Positions 1 to 11,288 of a stretch of 64,000 nt of DNA are shown here, in pieces. The translations under genes were made by a program, and so were the position numbers. The DNA is from Seriola aureovittata. Its lineage: Eukaryota; Chordata; Actinopteri; Carangiformes; Carangidae. The stretch's first letter is position 1; the number at the start of each line of letters is the position of its first letter. The stretch is from contig NC_079386.1 of the NCBI RefSeq assembly GCF_021018895.1, positions 18,971,552-19,035,551 on the forward strand. The letters run 5' to 3'. The notes beneath the pieces are model-generated. The model did not search any database. It saw nothing but the letters and a program-made list of their open reading frames with translations, and was not told where the DNA came from.

Positions 1-1
1 C

Positions 2-556
2 AGAGAGGGAGAGGAAGATGGAGGGAGGGAGCGTGAGGGGGGAGGGGAGGGAGGGAAAGAAAGAGCTGTTGTCACTCTGGAGCCGACAGGAAGAGGAGAG
101 AGAGAAGATGAAGGAGGAAGAGGAGGGAGGGAGGAGAGAGGAGTGTACAGGAAGACGATGTACCGCCTGTTGAGCAAAGAGGAGGAGATAGACGGATGGA
201 GGGATGTGATGGAGGAGTGTCGGGTCTCTGCAGAAGATGGAGGGAGGGGGAGCGGAGGGGAGAAAGATGGAGGGATGGATAAACAGAGGAGTGGAGGAGG
301 AGGAGGAGGAGGAGCAGCCGCTATTTCCAGGAAGCGTTACAGCGTGATTCTGAGGGAGGAGAGGGGTGAGGCGGGGGGAGAGAGGGAGGAGCTGGACTGG
401 GTGGTCGGTGGTTGGGAGGTAAAAAGAGGAGGAGAAGAAGAAGAAGGGGGGGTGGGGGAGGAGCCCAGGAGCAGCTGGGGGGAGTGGCTGGCACACTACT
501 TACCCAGCATGCCCTGGGGGGTGACCATGCCTCCTGAGGGGGAGGCGGCTCAGTGA
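2..556 (+). CDS. 3' terminal coding exon of an unrecognised gene (partial)
   Basis: The frame is open from the first bases of the window to a TGA at 554-556, about 184 residues, with no stop. The protein is very rich in Gly, Glu and Arg and of low complexity for most of its length. Its last part is more ordinary: a run reading RKRYSVILREE and a C-terminus with several Trp, Pro and Met residues (WGEWLAHYLPSMPWG). A poly(A) signal follows at 936-941, so this fits a last exon plus a 3' UTR of about 400 bases. I do not recognise the family. The purine-rich composition could leave a frame open by chance, but the non-repetitive C-terminus and the downstream signal argue for real coding. The 5' part lies outside the window and any splice acceptor is unseen. 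Confidence 0.5.
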   Translation, partial: REGEEDGGREREGGGEGGKERAVVTLEPTGRGEREDEGGRGGREERGVYRKTMYRLLSKEEEIDGWRDVMEECRVSAEDGGRGSGGEKDGGMDKQRSGGGGGGGAAAISRKRYSVILREERGEAGGEREELDWVVGGWEVKRGGEEEEGGVGEEPRSSWGEWLAHYLPSMPWGVTMPPEGEAAQ

Positions 557-935
557 CGTCTGTTTTTAAAAGTCGATATCTCTGTTTCGTACGAAGCTTT
601 ATCGATACATCATTGGTTATTGATTTGCGTGCTGCACAGGTACTTCCTGAAGGGGCGGGGCTAAAGAACCCTGTTGAGCTGTGTCTTATATATTTGTATA
701 AATTAAATATATGCACATATATTACACTCCCGTATGATTTTTCTCTTACGTATTTCCTTCAGCTTTTGTCCCTTTTATTGACGAAACCATCATTTACTCA
801 CAGACATTTAGAAACAGTTTTAATTCTAATCTGAAAAACGTGTTTCCAGATATGAATTTATATATTTAATGGCAAGTATTTTTGTATTTGTATTGTGTTT
901 CTCCTTCTGTTGTTTGTGCTGATGACTCACTCCAC

Positions 936-941
936 AATAAA
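936..941 (+). terminator. Poly(A) signal AATAAA for the left-edge gene
   Basis: AATAAA lies 380 bases after the stop codon at 556. The intervening sequence is AT-rich and has no long frame, as expected for a 3' UTR. Confidence 0.55.
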
Positions 942-3590
942 CAAGATGATTATTGATGAATGTGTGCCCGTGTCCTGTTTTTAAAAAGTACATTGTTTGC
1001 AGTTGTTTCAGTGACTTCTATGATGTAATGTATGTATGTATGTAATGTGACGTACAGATGTTTCTTTGTGCCACGTTTCCATCTGTGTGATGTTCTGCAG
1101 AAATGAAGCTTTGATCATGACCAACCTGAAAAGATCAATTATCCCGCCTGACGTCCTGAAGCCAAATGTGATGACTCACATTCACTGAATGAATTCTCCT
1201 TTAAATCGCACTCTGTCTGTCCTGAATACATGCGGAGCAATAACCTGGTCTAATTGAGAGTATTGATTAACAACAGGAGAAATGTAATGACTGAAAATCA
1301 AACAAACTGTAAAAGAGGAACGAACGAAGAAGCTCTGTGGAAGTAACAAAGATTATAAATACTTCAGATACATCTACAGGTGCCTGTAAATAATCAACAA
1401 TGAAAGTCATGAAACCTTCAACATTATACACGTGACAAAGACAGAAAGTTTCTAACATTATTAAATATTCAAACTATTTCAAATGAATTTTGGATCAAAT
1501 GACTAAAGAGAAATGTTGAGCTGACTTTAGTGGCCACAGCTGTTTCAGCAGATGCTCGATATTAAAGGGGACTGGAGTTTTCTTCATGGTTATGTACTTG
1601 TATTTAACACAAACAGCTTCCTCTCATTCAGCGCTGAGGTGTCCAGGTGCTGGAACACCTTGGAGGGGTCACCTGAGGTCAGACCACACGGAGCTGTGCG
1701 GTTTCTCTGCAGCTCCGTCCCGTTTCCTCCTCTGAGTCGTGAAGGAACATTATGAAGCAAAGTGTAAGTCCTGATCCTTAATCCTTCAAGTGATTCTCTG
1801 TCTAAATCATCTGAACCATGTTTTTATAACAGCTGCATTCAAACTTTATCCATAGAAATCTTGTGATAGCAGAAAGTTCTGCAGGTCGATCTGGACTAAC
1901 TACATCTGCAGGGCAGTTCCTACTGTATCTCGTGGTTTTACTTCTTTATCTCCCTTTTGTCTATTTAGTCTCTGTCAGTTTGTTTTAGTTCCAGCCATGT
2001 TTCCCCTCCGTCTCCGAGAGCTTCCACCTCGTGTTCCTGAGTTTTAGATTCTAGATTATTGCTTAGTTCTGTTTGGTCCGATCTTAAGTTGGTTTTCTTT
2101 ATTACATTTCTTTTTTTCCCTCCAAACCTCTTTGGTTCGTCTGCATTTGGTTCCTTAGCTTAGACTTTGACAGACGACAGCTTTCAGTTTAAGATCCATT
2201 TCTTTCCTCTCAGTGTAAAAACAGAAGAGAAGAAAACTCAAAGTGAAACGAAAAGAGAAAGAGTACAGGTCGACTATTCATCACTCTGGGAGATTACACA
2301 GGAGGAAAGAATGAGGAAGTGTGATGTTATCAGGTTAGCAGGAAAGGGAAATTGTTTTTCTGTGTTCCTTGTTTCAATATGAACATACAACAACTCAGCC
2401 AAAGGAATTCACCTTATTTAAATATGATTGTATTTATTATGAACAGTTATTATCATCATCACCAGTGAGCTAATGGACACATGAAAGGTGAATTAACCAG
2501 CAGCTTCCCTCTGTCACATCCACATTTTTAAACCAACATTGAAACAACATTTACAGACACTTTTCTCCACAGAGCGGTTGATGGCTGACGCCTCACTCTG
2601 ATGGAAGGACTGACTTCTGTATCTCCTACAGACTTTGGTGACACCTGAAGCCAGCGCCAGAACACGTCATCCACATCAGCAAGAGATTCAAAGACGAGGC
2701 TTCAAGTCTTCAGCCTTTGGGCCGAGTGACGAGTTCTCAGAGTGAAGGGCGTCGTAACAGAAAGAGCTGAGTCGGCTCTGAGGACGGAGACGGAAAAAAA
2801 ACTGTTCGATCTTATAGACAAGATGTCCCGAGACCTGAAGCTGATTCTCCTGAACTGTGATAATGCTAAATATCATTTTCACATTATAAGTCCTGGAGCC
2901 TTTTAATGTGAAAAACCCCTGAGGAAGTGTTGTCTGTAGAGAGGTGAGTATGACAAGTTCCCCCGTCTTTATCTGTCTCTTTATTTTGTCTCTTTATTCG
3001 ACTGATGAAAACTTCCAGGTAACGTTCTGATTTTCCAGAGAGACAAAAACCAGTCGTGCGTCTTTGAGTCTTCGTGTATCGAGCGAAGAATAAACAACAG
3101 TAAAAAGTTGAGGGATTGCCAGGATGGAGTTCACCTGACTCCCAGCAGCTGCTTTTACTCCGAAATACTGAGTCAGCTTTTGCTTCACGGTGTCACTTTC
3201 TGTTTGACTGTGAGAAGAGGAAGAAGAGGAAGAAGAGGAAGACGCAGTGTGAATCGCTCAGACAGCATGCAACACTTCTGCTAAAGACAGCTCACACTTC
3301 TCAACACTCAACACTGACCAAACTTTCCATTCCACTTCTCAGTCTTTGTCACAGGTACACAGGTGAGGGGGTGGGGGGTGGGGGTGGTTTCTCTTCTTTA
3401 CTGATGTGGAACTCCCCGACATATTTCAAAGAAACTGCTCAGAGGTGAAAATAAACACAAGGCCACAGATACTGATCCATTCAATCAAAACTCGTGTATT
3501 TATTATTGATAGATGAGGAAATCATCATCAGTTTCCACCTGACCTCACCTGGCTCACACATGAACTGTTGATAAAACACAGCAACAGGTT
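942..3590. other. Intergenic stretch, no supported gene
   Basis: This interval separates the left-edge gene from the first V-set gene. Short frames on both strands lack splice structure or domain similarity. There is a purine-rich patch of AAG-type triplets near 3210-3240. The right end (3499-3590) is probably 3' UTR of the minus-strand V-set gene. Confidence 0.6.
3499..3504 (-). terminator. Poly(A) signal of V-set gene 1
   Basis: AATAAA on the minus strand lies 87 bases after the stop codon (3591-3593) of the minus-strand gene, a normal distance for a short 3' UTR. Confidence 0.55.
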
Positions 3591-5016
3591 TCAGACCAGC
3601 TGCTGGTCACTCGCCTCGTCTTCACTCGAAACACTCGACGTCTGCTTCATATGTGTCTTCTGTTTCAACAGAGCTCCAACACCTGCAGCAGCAAAACCCA
3701 GCACCGCTGCCACAGCTCCGCCCACACCACCTGCAGCCCAGGTGTGTCCAGATGTGATACCTGCAGAGAGAAGCAGGTGTGAGGTATCAGCTGTCAGGTG
3801 GGTGATGAGACGGACATTATCTACTGCACTTTGATCACATGACTCAGACCAGCTGTTCTCTACAAAGTCTCATCAACAACATCTGGAGAAAACACAAACA
3901 TCTGGTCTGTGATGGTTCACTCTCACATCAACAACCAGGAAGCAGCTGCACCAGGACTCACCTGAGTCTTCGACCACCAGCTGGATGGTTTTGCTGACGT
4001 CAGACGCGTCCCTCCTCGCGCGTCCTGAGCCGCTCACTGAGACGTAACAGTCGTATCTTCCGGTGTCGTTGACGGTGACGTTCCTCACAATCACAGACAC
4101 GTCTCCGCGCTTCATCTCTGGGTCTCGCAGCTTCACGCGGTCCACGAACCACAGGTGCTGGAACTTGACGTACACGCGCTCATCTCTGTAGAAGAAGATG
4201 TATCCGCCTGAGTCCAGGTCAGCTCGGCTCCACTCCAGCAGGGACACGGCGGCGTCGGTGGCGCTGTGACACTCCAGAGTCACGTCCTCTCCCGCCTTCA
4301 CTTTCACCTCAACCTGATCTGAATAAAAAGAGAACGATCACAGCGATCAGGTGAACGGGTGAACAGGTGAACAGGTGAACGGGTGAACGGGTGAACAGGC
4401 CCATATCCATCATGTCATGACAACATCACAAAACCAAAAGACAAACCGCCATAAACTTCATTAATATTCCAAATTCTTTTTTATTATAATTTTAAAGTGA
4501 AAATCTGAATATTTATATAATTTCTTACACGTGATCTTTCGTCACAACAGGTGAGAACACCAGGTAATGTTATTAAACAACTCAAATGTTACAGCTGTGG
4601 AATATAAAGTGCTGCAAATAATAATGAAATCATTTTATGAATATTAAAATAAATAAACATTAGTTTATAATAAATTCAGGTCAATAATATGAATTAATAA
4701 CCACTTAATAAACAACAAAAAATATGGTACATTTAAATAATAATAATGTACAGTAATTAAGTTTACATAATTACATACTATAATGAAATGAGAGATCTAT
4801 TATAATACATATATGTCTATAATTATAGATAATAAACTGTGTATTATATATAATAATACTGTAATACAAATATATTCCCATGTTTAAAACAGAGATATGT
4901 GAATCATGTACATGTACAGTTTCATATAAAAGCGCTTTACAAATAAAATGTATATTTTAGTTCTTACCTTGAAGAGAAGCAACAGGAAGCAGCACGAGAA
5001 TGAGAAATAAAGCCAT
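3591..5016 (-). CDS. V-set gene 1: single V-type Ig membrane protein
   Basis: Minus-strand, three coding exons: 5016-4968 (signal peptide), 4318-3962 (V domain), 3760-3591 (transmembrane and tail), all joined in phase 1, giving 191 residues. The start is ATG in a strong context (CACCATGG). Residues 1-16 are a hydrophobic leader. The V domain (about 17-135) has cysteines near 33 and 107, LLEWSR, FFYRDERV and DTGRYDCYV, the pattern of B7/butyrophilin-like V-set domains in fish, plus an NVT glycosylation site near 96. A Gly/Ala-rich membrane segment lies at about 143-167, followed by a polar tail ending DQQLV. It is expected to be a type I surface protein; ligand or receptor role is unknown. It is divergent from the receptor gene at 7.2 kb. 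Its V-to-TM intron is nearly identical to that of the gene at 44.7-46.2 kb. Confidence 0.88.
4349..4397. repeat. Short minisatellite in intron 1 of V-set gene 1
   Basis: About five imperfect copies of an 8-9 base unit related to GGTGAACAG, close to the acceptor of the V exon. The rest of this intron (to 4967) is AT-rich and shows no coding. Confidence 0.7.
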
Positions 5017-5130
5017 GGTGAAACGTGTGAGACACGGAGACACGGGGACACGGGGACACGGAGACACGGATCTTTTCCACCGACATGAAGCGACTGCTCA
5101 GATGTTCGTCTGACAGAGTGTTTTCTCGCC

Positions 5131-5142
5131 ACTTTCACTTTC
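5131..5142 (-). promoter_or_regulatory. ISRE-like motif upstream of V-set gene 1
   Basis: The minus strand reads GAAAGTGAAAGT, an exact match to the interferon-stimulated response element core GAAANNGAAA bound by IRF/ISGF3 factors. It lies about 115 bases upstream of the ATG at 5016, a promoter-proximal place. A 12-base motif can occur by chance. Confidence 0.45.
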
Positions 5143-5416
5143 TTTATTTTCAGTTATTTTTAGCCCTGCAAGTGTGAGCAACACTGACACGTGGAGAGAG
5201 ATAAATAACATGTTATAATATCTGATACTAATTTAATATGAACGTCAGTATAGTTCATAGATAATTTAGTAGTTTAATGTTGATGGTAAAAGATCCACGT
5301 TCCTGCTGAAGGCTGCAGTTTCAGAACACAGTTGTTTATTTATTAATACTGTACAACTGTGGTACTCACACTTTGACTGACGTCAGTCTCTGTGTTCACT
5401 TCTTTTAGTGTGCTGT

Positions 5417-5608
5417 TGCCCCCCCCGCTGCCCCCTCCTGCCCCCCGCTGCCCCCTCCTGCCCCCTCCTGCCCCCCGCTGCTCCCCGCTGCCCCCTCCTG
5501 CCCCCCCGCTGCCCCCTCCTGCCCCCCGCTGCTCCCCGCTGCCCCCTCCTGCCCCCCCGCTGCCCCCTCCTGCCCCCCGCTGCCCCCTCCTGCCCCCCGC
5601 TGCCCCCT
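5417..5608. repeat. C-rich minisatellite (CCCCCTCCTG / CCCCCCGCTG units)
   Basis: About 19 alternating 9-11 base units with runs of five to seven cytosines. The minus strand is therefore full of G runs spaced by short loops and can in principle form G-quadruplexes. The long Pro- and Gly-rich frames here are products of the repeat. Confidence 0.9.
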
Positions 5609-5816
5609 GTGAGCCCTTACCACTGCAGCCTGCAGCAGCGTGAGGACTGAGGGAATCTGTGCTGACATCTGGTGGAGAAGACCTGAACAACACGGTGAGC
5701 AGTGAGCCGGCAGCTGATTGGTTACTGAGGTCCTTCCTTCTTGTGTGTTCACAGGGGCTCTGTCGAAGAGATCTTGACTCTTTACTGTTTCCAGATGTTT
5801 CCTGATGCTGTTATGA

Positions 5817-6135
5817 CCTGGGGCCAGTTTCACAAAGATATGTCTGTAGTGTTGGTCCAGTAGAACACTGACCCCAAGACTGTCTCAGGCCTAAAACCAG
5901 TGTTACCATGGTAACAATCAATGATTTTTTTTCCAGATGAGATTTTGGTTTTTACGTCGTTTCACTCTTCACACACTGTTGTGAAACATGTTCTGCTCAG
6001 AGTAAATGGAGCTGAGCGGTTGGATGCGGTTCCTCAGTCGGCCATTTGTTTTATTGTGATTTACCCAGAATTCATTCTGTCACAGTCCATTTTAAGATAG
6101 TGGAGAACTAAACTGCTTTGTGCAACGGAGCATTT
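5817..6135 (+). mobile_element. Dispersed repeat family 1, copy 1
   Basis: Shares blocks with 10437-10718, including CCAGTGTTACCATGGTAAC and TTTACCCAGAATTCATT, in the same order and strand. It starts with GGCCAGTTTCACAAAGA, the reverse complement of which ends copy 2, so the element seems to have terminal inverted repeats like a non-autonomous DNA transposon. No protein is encoded. Confidence 0.6.
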
Positions 6136-7133
6136 GTTAGAACCATCGTCTCTCTCCAGGTCCAGAGGCTGTAAAACTGCCGCCCAGGGGGAATTCATCA
6201 CGGCGCCACGTGGTAATATCTCTAGTTCTTGATGATGGACTGCCGCTGCGTCGCTGGACCAGACTGTGACTCACCTGGTTCACAGTCTGTTCACCTTGTG
6301 TGGACGGCTTACTGTTCTCAGGTGCTGTCCTGACCTCGTGACCACCCGTGGTCAGGACACGCCTTTTGGCCAGGACTCAGATCTGATGATGTTCGTCAAA
6401 CTCGTCCAGAGCAGTGGTTCCCGACCTGTGGGCTGCAAAGGTGATGCAGGTGGGCCCATACACTGCACAACTGGAAGCTGCTGCCTCCACATCTGGACCA
6501 ATTCGGCCCAGATGTGCTCAGTCTGATTGTACTCTGCAGTATCACAGTGGAGCAACAGGAAGAATTAAAAGGAAAGAGAGTCAAGAGACAGATGTCAAAC
6601 ACAGAAGAAGAATTGAGCTTCCTCTTCTTTCAGTTCCACTCGTTATTTTGCCTCCGTACTGGTTCGGACATGAGCCGGCAACATTTTTGAGATTTGAGAA
6701 AAGGTAGGGACCCTCTGGTCGAGACACACCAGGGTTACTGGTTGGTGCGTCTTGGTAGGAATTCGTCAGGCCTTGTTTGTTTACATTGATTTCTGTTAGT
6801 TTGACCTCGTTATCTCGTCCTCCTGAAAACCTCTTGTTTGCTTTGCAAGTATCAAGATGAGCAGAAAATAAACCACAATCATTTTCACTTCTGCTCTGAC
6901 TCGTTCTGGTTCTTTAGTTGTGGTGATGTCGTCTCATTTTACCACATTTGAGGATGAAGTATTTTTGTACGATCTACTGAAGAACTTGACTAAACCACGA
7001 CCCCGATCTGAAGGACTTAGTTCCACTGTTCCCCTCAATTTGACGCCCCTGAGTATTTCCGTCCTTCGTCTCTGTGTTTGTTTGTTTTCTGCTGAAACCC
7101 ACCACGGATTCAGCTTTTAGCTGCGGGAAACAA

Positions 7134-7170
7134 AACCACAGCGGTTTAAATAGCACCTCCAAAGAGGAAG
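7134..7170 (+). promoter_or_regulatory. RUNX-like and ETS/PU.1-like sites of ITIM receptor 1
   Basis: AACCACA at 7134-7140 and GAGGAAG at 7164-7170 stand 74-110 bases before the ATG at 7244. The same two motifs in the same order precede the plus genes at 30.5, 48.0 and 63.8 kb. RUNX and PU.1 sites in TATA-poor promoters are typical of leukocyte genes; function here is inferred. Confidence 0.5.
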
Positions 7171-7243
7171 GAAGTAATTTCGACTGATGGTAAGATACAT
7201 GATAAGGTCTGAGCGCTCGTCAAACAGTCTGTGCTGGTCCACA

Positions 7244-10200
7244 ATGGGACGAACATCTGTTCTCTGGCTGCTCTGTAAGTACAATATGTGTTGTCAAGAT
7301 TAAACAGAGAAAGGTGCTTTCAGAGTAACTGACACATGGTTTATAATGAGCAAATATTATTGAGCAGTTTGGAAATGTTTTATCTCACTTTATTGACATT
7401 CAGTCACTTGGTAAATTCACCCGTGGCACGTGACGTTCTGTAGATACTGTGTTTTAAATGACACTGTCTATCACTATCCTCAAACTCACATTACATTCAT
7501 TTAAGATTTTATGTTGAATGTCAAACCCACCTGAGTGTCGTGTGTCCTCAGTGGCGACGTCGCTCCTCCTCCTCCTCCGCTGCACAGCAAACCAAGGTCA
7601 GTAAATGTCTGTTGAAACAGTCCGTCGCTGTCAGGATCGAGTTCGGATCAAATTCATTTACTACCAGTTTAACACCTGCAGGAAATCTGTCATGTTGAAG
7701 TGATGCAGTTACAAACTTCACTCTGGAATATTAAACATGTTTTACTTTTACAAACAAGAAAATGTTTTTCCTCAAAATTCATTGATTTCCCTCCAGCTGG
7801 TCTGACGGTGAGTCCCAGCAGCTCCCAGTTCTTTAAAAGAGACTCTGTCTCTCTGAGCTGTGAGGAGGACGACAGCTCTGCTGGATGGAGGCTGAGGAGG
7901 AACACCACCAGAGAAACCAGGACTCAGTGTGACGACTGGGGAAGATCAGCTGGTTCTTCCTGTAACATCAGCTACATCGACCCATTGGACAGTGGAGTTT
8001 ACTGGTGTGAGTCCAGAGAGGGAGCAACCAGTAACAGCATCAGCATCACTGTCACTGGTAAGATCAGACTGTGGAGTCAGTGTTGATGAAGCTGTGTGTA
8101 AATGGATGAAATGCTGTAGTTTGTCTGTGTGTTGAGGTGGAGCAGTGATCCTGCAGAGTCCTGTCCTCCCTGTGATGGAGGGACATGATGTCACTCTGCA
8201 CTGTAAAACAAAGACCCCTCCCTCCAACCTCCCAGCTGCTTTCTATAAAGATGGCTCCCTCATCACAGAGACTACAGGTCACATGACCATCCACCATGTT
8301 GACAAGTCTGATGAAGGCCTCTACAGGTGTAACATCAGTGGTCATGGAGAGTCTCCACCCAGCTGGATCACTGTCACAGGTCAGGAGGTCAAAGGTCACT
8401 CTTCAATTTACCTCGTTGCATTTCCTATATTGTGTTAATCAGGTTTCACCCAGGTAAAGAGAGGAGCAACCTAACAAGTGTAGTGGGGGCCCAGAAGATC
8501 TTTGGCTGAATACTTGCAGAGGTTGTACATGGGATTGAAGTTGGCTGCAGAAGAGGCGCACAGCGTTTGTGGTTGAGCATGAAACATATAAACCGGTGGC
8601 GGTCAGGTGGAAGACGCAGTTCTTTGATGAAAGCTGCAGTCGCAGATGGTATCAAGAGGCTCGGACTGTGAGTTCTGTAGTTGTCGCTGGCTCGATGCCC
8701 GAGGGTAGATGAGAGTTACCTTGAGAAACTGCCGTAGATATTGTGGGACACACCTTTAAGATTCTGTGGAAGAGATCTTTACTCTCGCTATGGTACTGGA
8801 TGGGTCATGGGAGTTTGCCTGGCCAGTCTACATGGCCAGTCTCAGGTCGCGGCGTGGAAGTAGAAGATTGATGCCATCGCAGCCTATCAGGAACGCATAG
8901 AGGTCCAGAGGTTGGTTGGTACCACAAGTTCTTTTATAGGCCCTTTATAGGTCTTGTGGGGAGTATTGTGGGAACACTGTGGCCATTTTCTCGGTCCTTT
9001 AAAACCAGAGTGTATGAATTCTCCACGAGGAAGGTTCGTCAGTATGGTTTGTGATTTTCCTGCAGAGAATCTGAAGGCACAGCCGAGGTGTGGAGAGGTC
9101 TGAGGGTTATATATTTACTTCCTGAGGTTGACCTGGTTCTGTTGGCTCAATAGAACAACATCCTCCAGGTGTTGGACTGAAGCTGAAGGTAGCTGGACAC
9201 CCTAAAGAGCAGCTCCTCAGTTGTCTTTTAGAGGTTTCTGAGTATGTCCAACAGGAAGGGGACCCCAAGGTAGAGCAAGGACGTCTGGGAGGGATTATGT
9301 TCCTCATCTATGGAAGTAAATAACATTCCTCAGTGAAAGAAAATAGGATCCTTTATCTAATAGTTATGTATCTATATTACAAAATCTGGATGTGGTAATT
9401 ATGAGAGTGACACCTTGACTTTGTTCAGTGGGTTTAATCCTTATTTGTGGTTCTTTTTAGGGAAACCCTCCGTCACCACACCTCGTCCCTCATCTTCCTC
9501 CTCTCCTTCTGGTAACTCCCTCGTCTTTACTGCTCCTCCCGTCTCATCTTCCTCTCCTAACCTCGCGGTGCTGTGGTCCATCCCATCAGTCGCTGGTCTG
9601 GCTCTGCTGGTTCCACTGGTTCTAGTGGTGAGACGATACGTCCGGAGGAAAAATAAAGGTGAGGAACAGACTCCTTGGTTTCAGTTTTTTAGTGTAGTTT
9701 TTGTCTGGCCATCAATTCTTCATAAGAGAGGAGGCTCTGAGCCTGATTCTGATTGGCTGACTGTTTTCTTAGTGATCCAATAGAAATATAGCAGATTGCA
9801 GGTAAAAACACTCAGAGAAACCAAATCCTGCAAGGTTTGGATGGTGGGTCCAGGTGGGCGGGGCTTGGTGACTGCTTTGTTGTGACATCACAAAGTTCCA
9901 GAAGTCCTGACGGCTGGTTTTAAGGCTCAGTTTCTGAATACAGGCTGTGTGCATTTCTCTGTGGACTGAGGCTTTGATACTTTCACAGTATTAATATAGA
10001 AGCTAGAGCTGATCTATAATCACACTACACATGGACACACACCTTTTTAATATGTCTATTTACTGTTACAGCTGTGATCAGTTCTCTGCACTCCGACCAG
10101 TTTAATGTTCTTTAGTCTGATCAGCAGGTTGTTTTCCTCTGTGTTTGACGCTGTGGTCAGGGTGTTAATCTTTTAAAGGAAAGTCTACCATCGCCCTCAG

Positions 10201-11288
10201 TTTCCTGTTTGCCAGTAATAACACATCACAAAGAAAGGAAATAACTTCGTCACTTACCTGAGGCTTCACTCTTGTATCTCCTGGCCAGTGTTTCTTATAT
10301 TTAACAGTGTGTTTCTTTTCCAGAGAGCGGTCCGTCTCCAGAGGACGTCAGCTATCAACAGATACTCATCAAACCAAACAAGACGAGAGGTACAGCTGAT
10401 CTTCTTCTTCTCTTCTAAATATGCCAAAAACAGGAGACACCTTACCCCAAAGCTAACTCAGGCCTGAGACCAGTGTTACCATGGTAACAATCAGTGACAT
10501 ATGAAGGGAGCAAAGCGAGGGGAAAGAGTTTTTAGAGACGGCGGCCATTTTTTTTCACACTCTGCCCTTTTTTCATATTGAAAAACAATCTCTATTTACC
10601 CAGAATTCATTGCATCACAGTCCGGCTTAAGACAGTGAAGAACTAAAGTGCTGTCAGACTCAGTGTATCTGAGGTCTGACTGTTGGAGACACAGTCACAG
10701 TCTGTGAAACTGGCTCCAGGTCTATGAGGTCTAACAACAGAGTCTCATTTCCACATTTTAAACACTAACAGCCTTTATTGTACATTCTGTGCATCACAGC
10801 ATTTACACAGACATTATTATTCATGTTTGTATTGAGATTGTGTGGCCTTGAGGAGCGCGCTCTGTGGCTGCTCAGTTTCCTGTCAGATGAATTCCTTTCT
10901 GCCGTTCGGCAGCGGTGTGAACACTGAGCCGCATGTCAGACCACCCGCCCATTTACTGTAAAGGAAATGGCGATGCAGGTGTGTTGAGAGGAAAAGATGT
11001 ATTGAGGTTAACGGTACCACAAACCTCCTCCGTGTGGGCGGAGTGTTGTCTAATCTCTCACAGTGAACGAATGAAGCACAAAGACGCACAAACCGCTGTG
11101 GTGACGGCGACTCCTCCAGCCTGAGGTCAGACGTCCGTGACCGTGAAGTGACGACCTGCTGTTTCTCACGTTAACTCACCTGTGTGTGCTTGTGTTCAGA
11201 GTCTCCACCAGAGCCAGAGGTCATCTACTCTTCGCTGAGGTTGACCTTCCCTCCGCCCGCCGACGTCCGGCTGCAGGGGACGGTTTGA
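7244..11288 (+). CDS. ITIM receptor 1: two-Ig Fc-receptor-like inhibitory receptor
   Basis: Seven exons: 7244-7274, 7552-7596 (split signal peptide), 7797-8057 (Ig1), 8137-8379 (Ig2), 9461-9658 (stalk and transmembrane), 10324-10389 and 11200-11288 (tail). All junctions are phase 1 and the sum is 310 residues. Ig1 (26-112) has four cysteines, WRLRRNTT and DSGVYWC; Ig2 (113-193) has VTLHC and GLYRC. A Ser/Pro/Thr stalk leads to a helix at about 228-250, then RRYVRR. The tail has two ITIMs, VSYQQI (Tyr270) and VIYSSL (Tyr291), which in this family recruit SHP phosphatases. N-glycosylation sites include NTT and NIS in Ig1. The split leader resembles KIR/LILR/FCRL genes. The 1.08-kb intron before the stalk exon contains repeat remnants. 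Confidence 0.9.
8440..9400. repeat. Degenerate repeat remnants inside intron 4 of ITIM receptor 1
   Basis: This intron is long here and short in the other receptor copies. The part at about 9240-9310 (CAGGAAGGGGACCCC followed by GGGAGGGATTATGT) resembles the 3' end of common fish LINE retroelements. The rest has no open frame and no protein I can recognise. Confidence 0.35.
9770..10045. mobile_element. Dispersed repeat family 2, copy 1
   Basis: About 270 bases nearly identical to 48795-49073 (for example GGATGGTGGGTCCAGGTGGG). The copies sit in different introns of two receptor genes, so they were inserted or copied separately from the gene duplication. No terminal repeat or coding was seen. 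Confidence 0.7.
10437..10718 (+). mobile_element. Dispersed repeat family 1, copy 2
   Basis: Same blocks as 5817-6135, with a better preserved right end (TCTGTGAAACTGGCTCC). It lies in the last intron of ITIM receptor 1, between the two ITIM exons. Confidence 0.6.

Larger units (their letters stand above)
5017..7243. other. Divergent intergenic region between V-set gene 1 and ITIM receptor 1
   Basis: The start codons of the two genes face away from each other across about 2.2 kb. The interval holds an ISRE-like motif, a C-rich minisatellite, one copy of a dispersed repeat and, at its right end, the promoter motifs of the plus-strand receptor. No coding exon is supported. Confidence 0.7.

Noticed and set aside
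5343..5833. Pro-rich and Gly-rich frames on both strands
   Set aside because: Products of the C-rich minisatellite; every frame stays open there.
7946..8399. Open frames on the minus strand across Ig1 and Ig2 of every receptor copy (for example 8064-8399, 16413-17090, 32774-33173, 49438-49891)
   Set aside because: They recur only because the plus-strand cassette is conserved; they have no splice logic and cross real exons and the intron.
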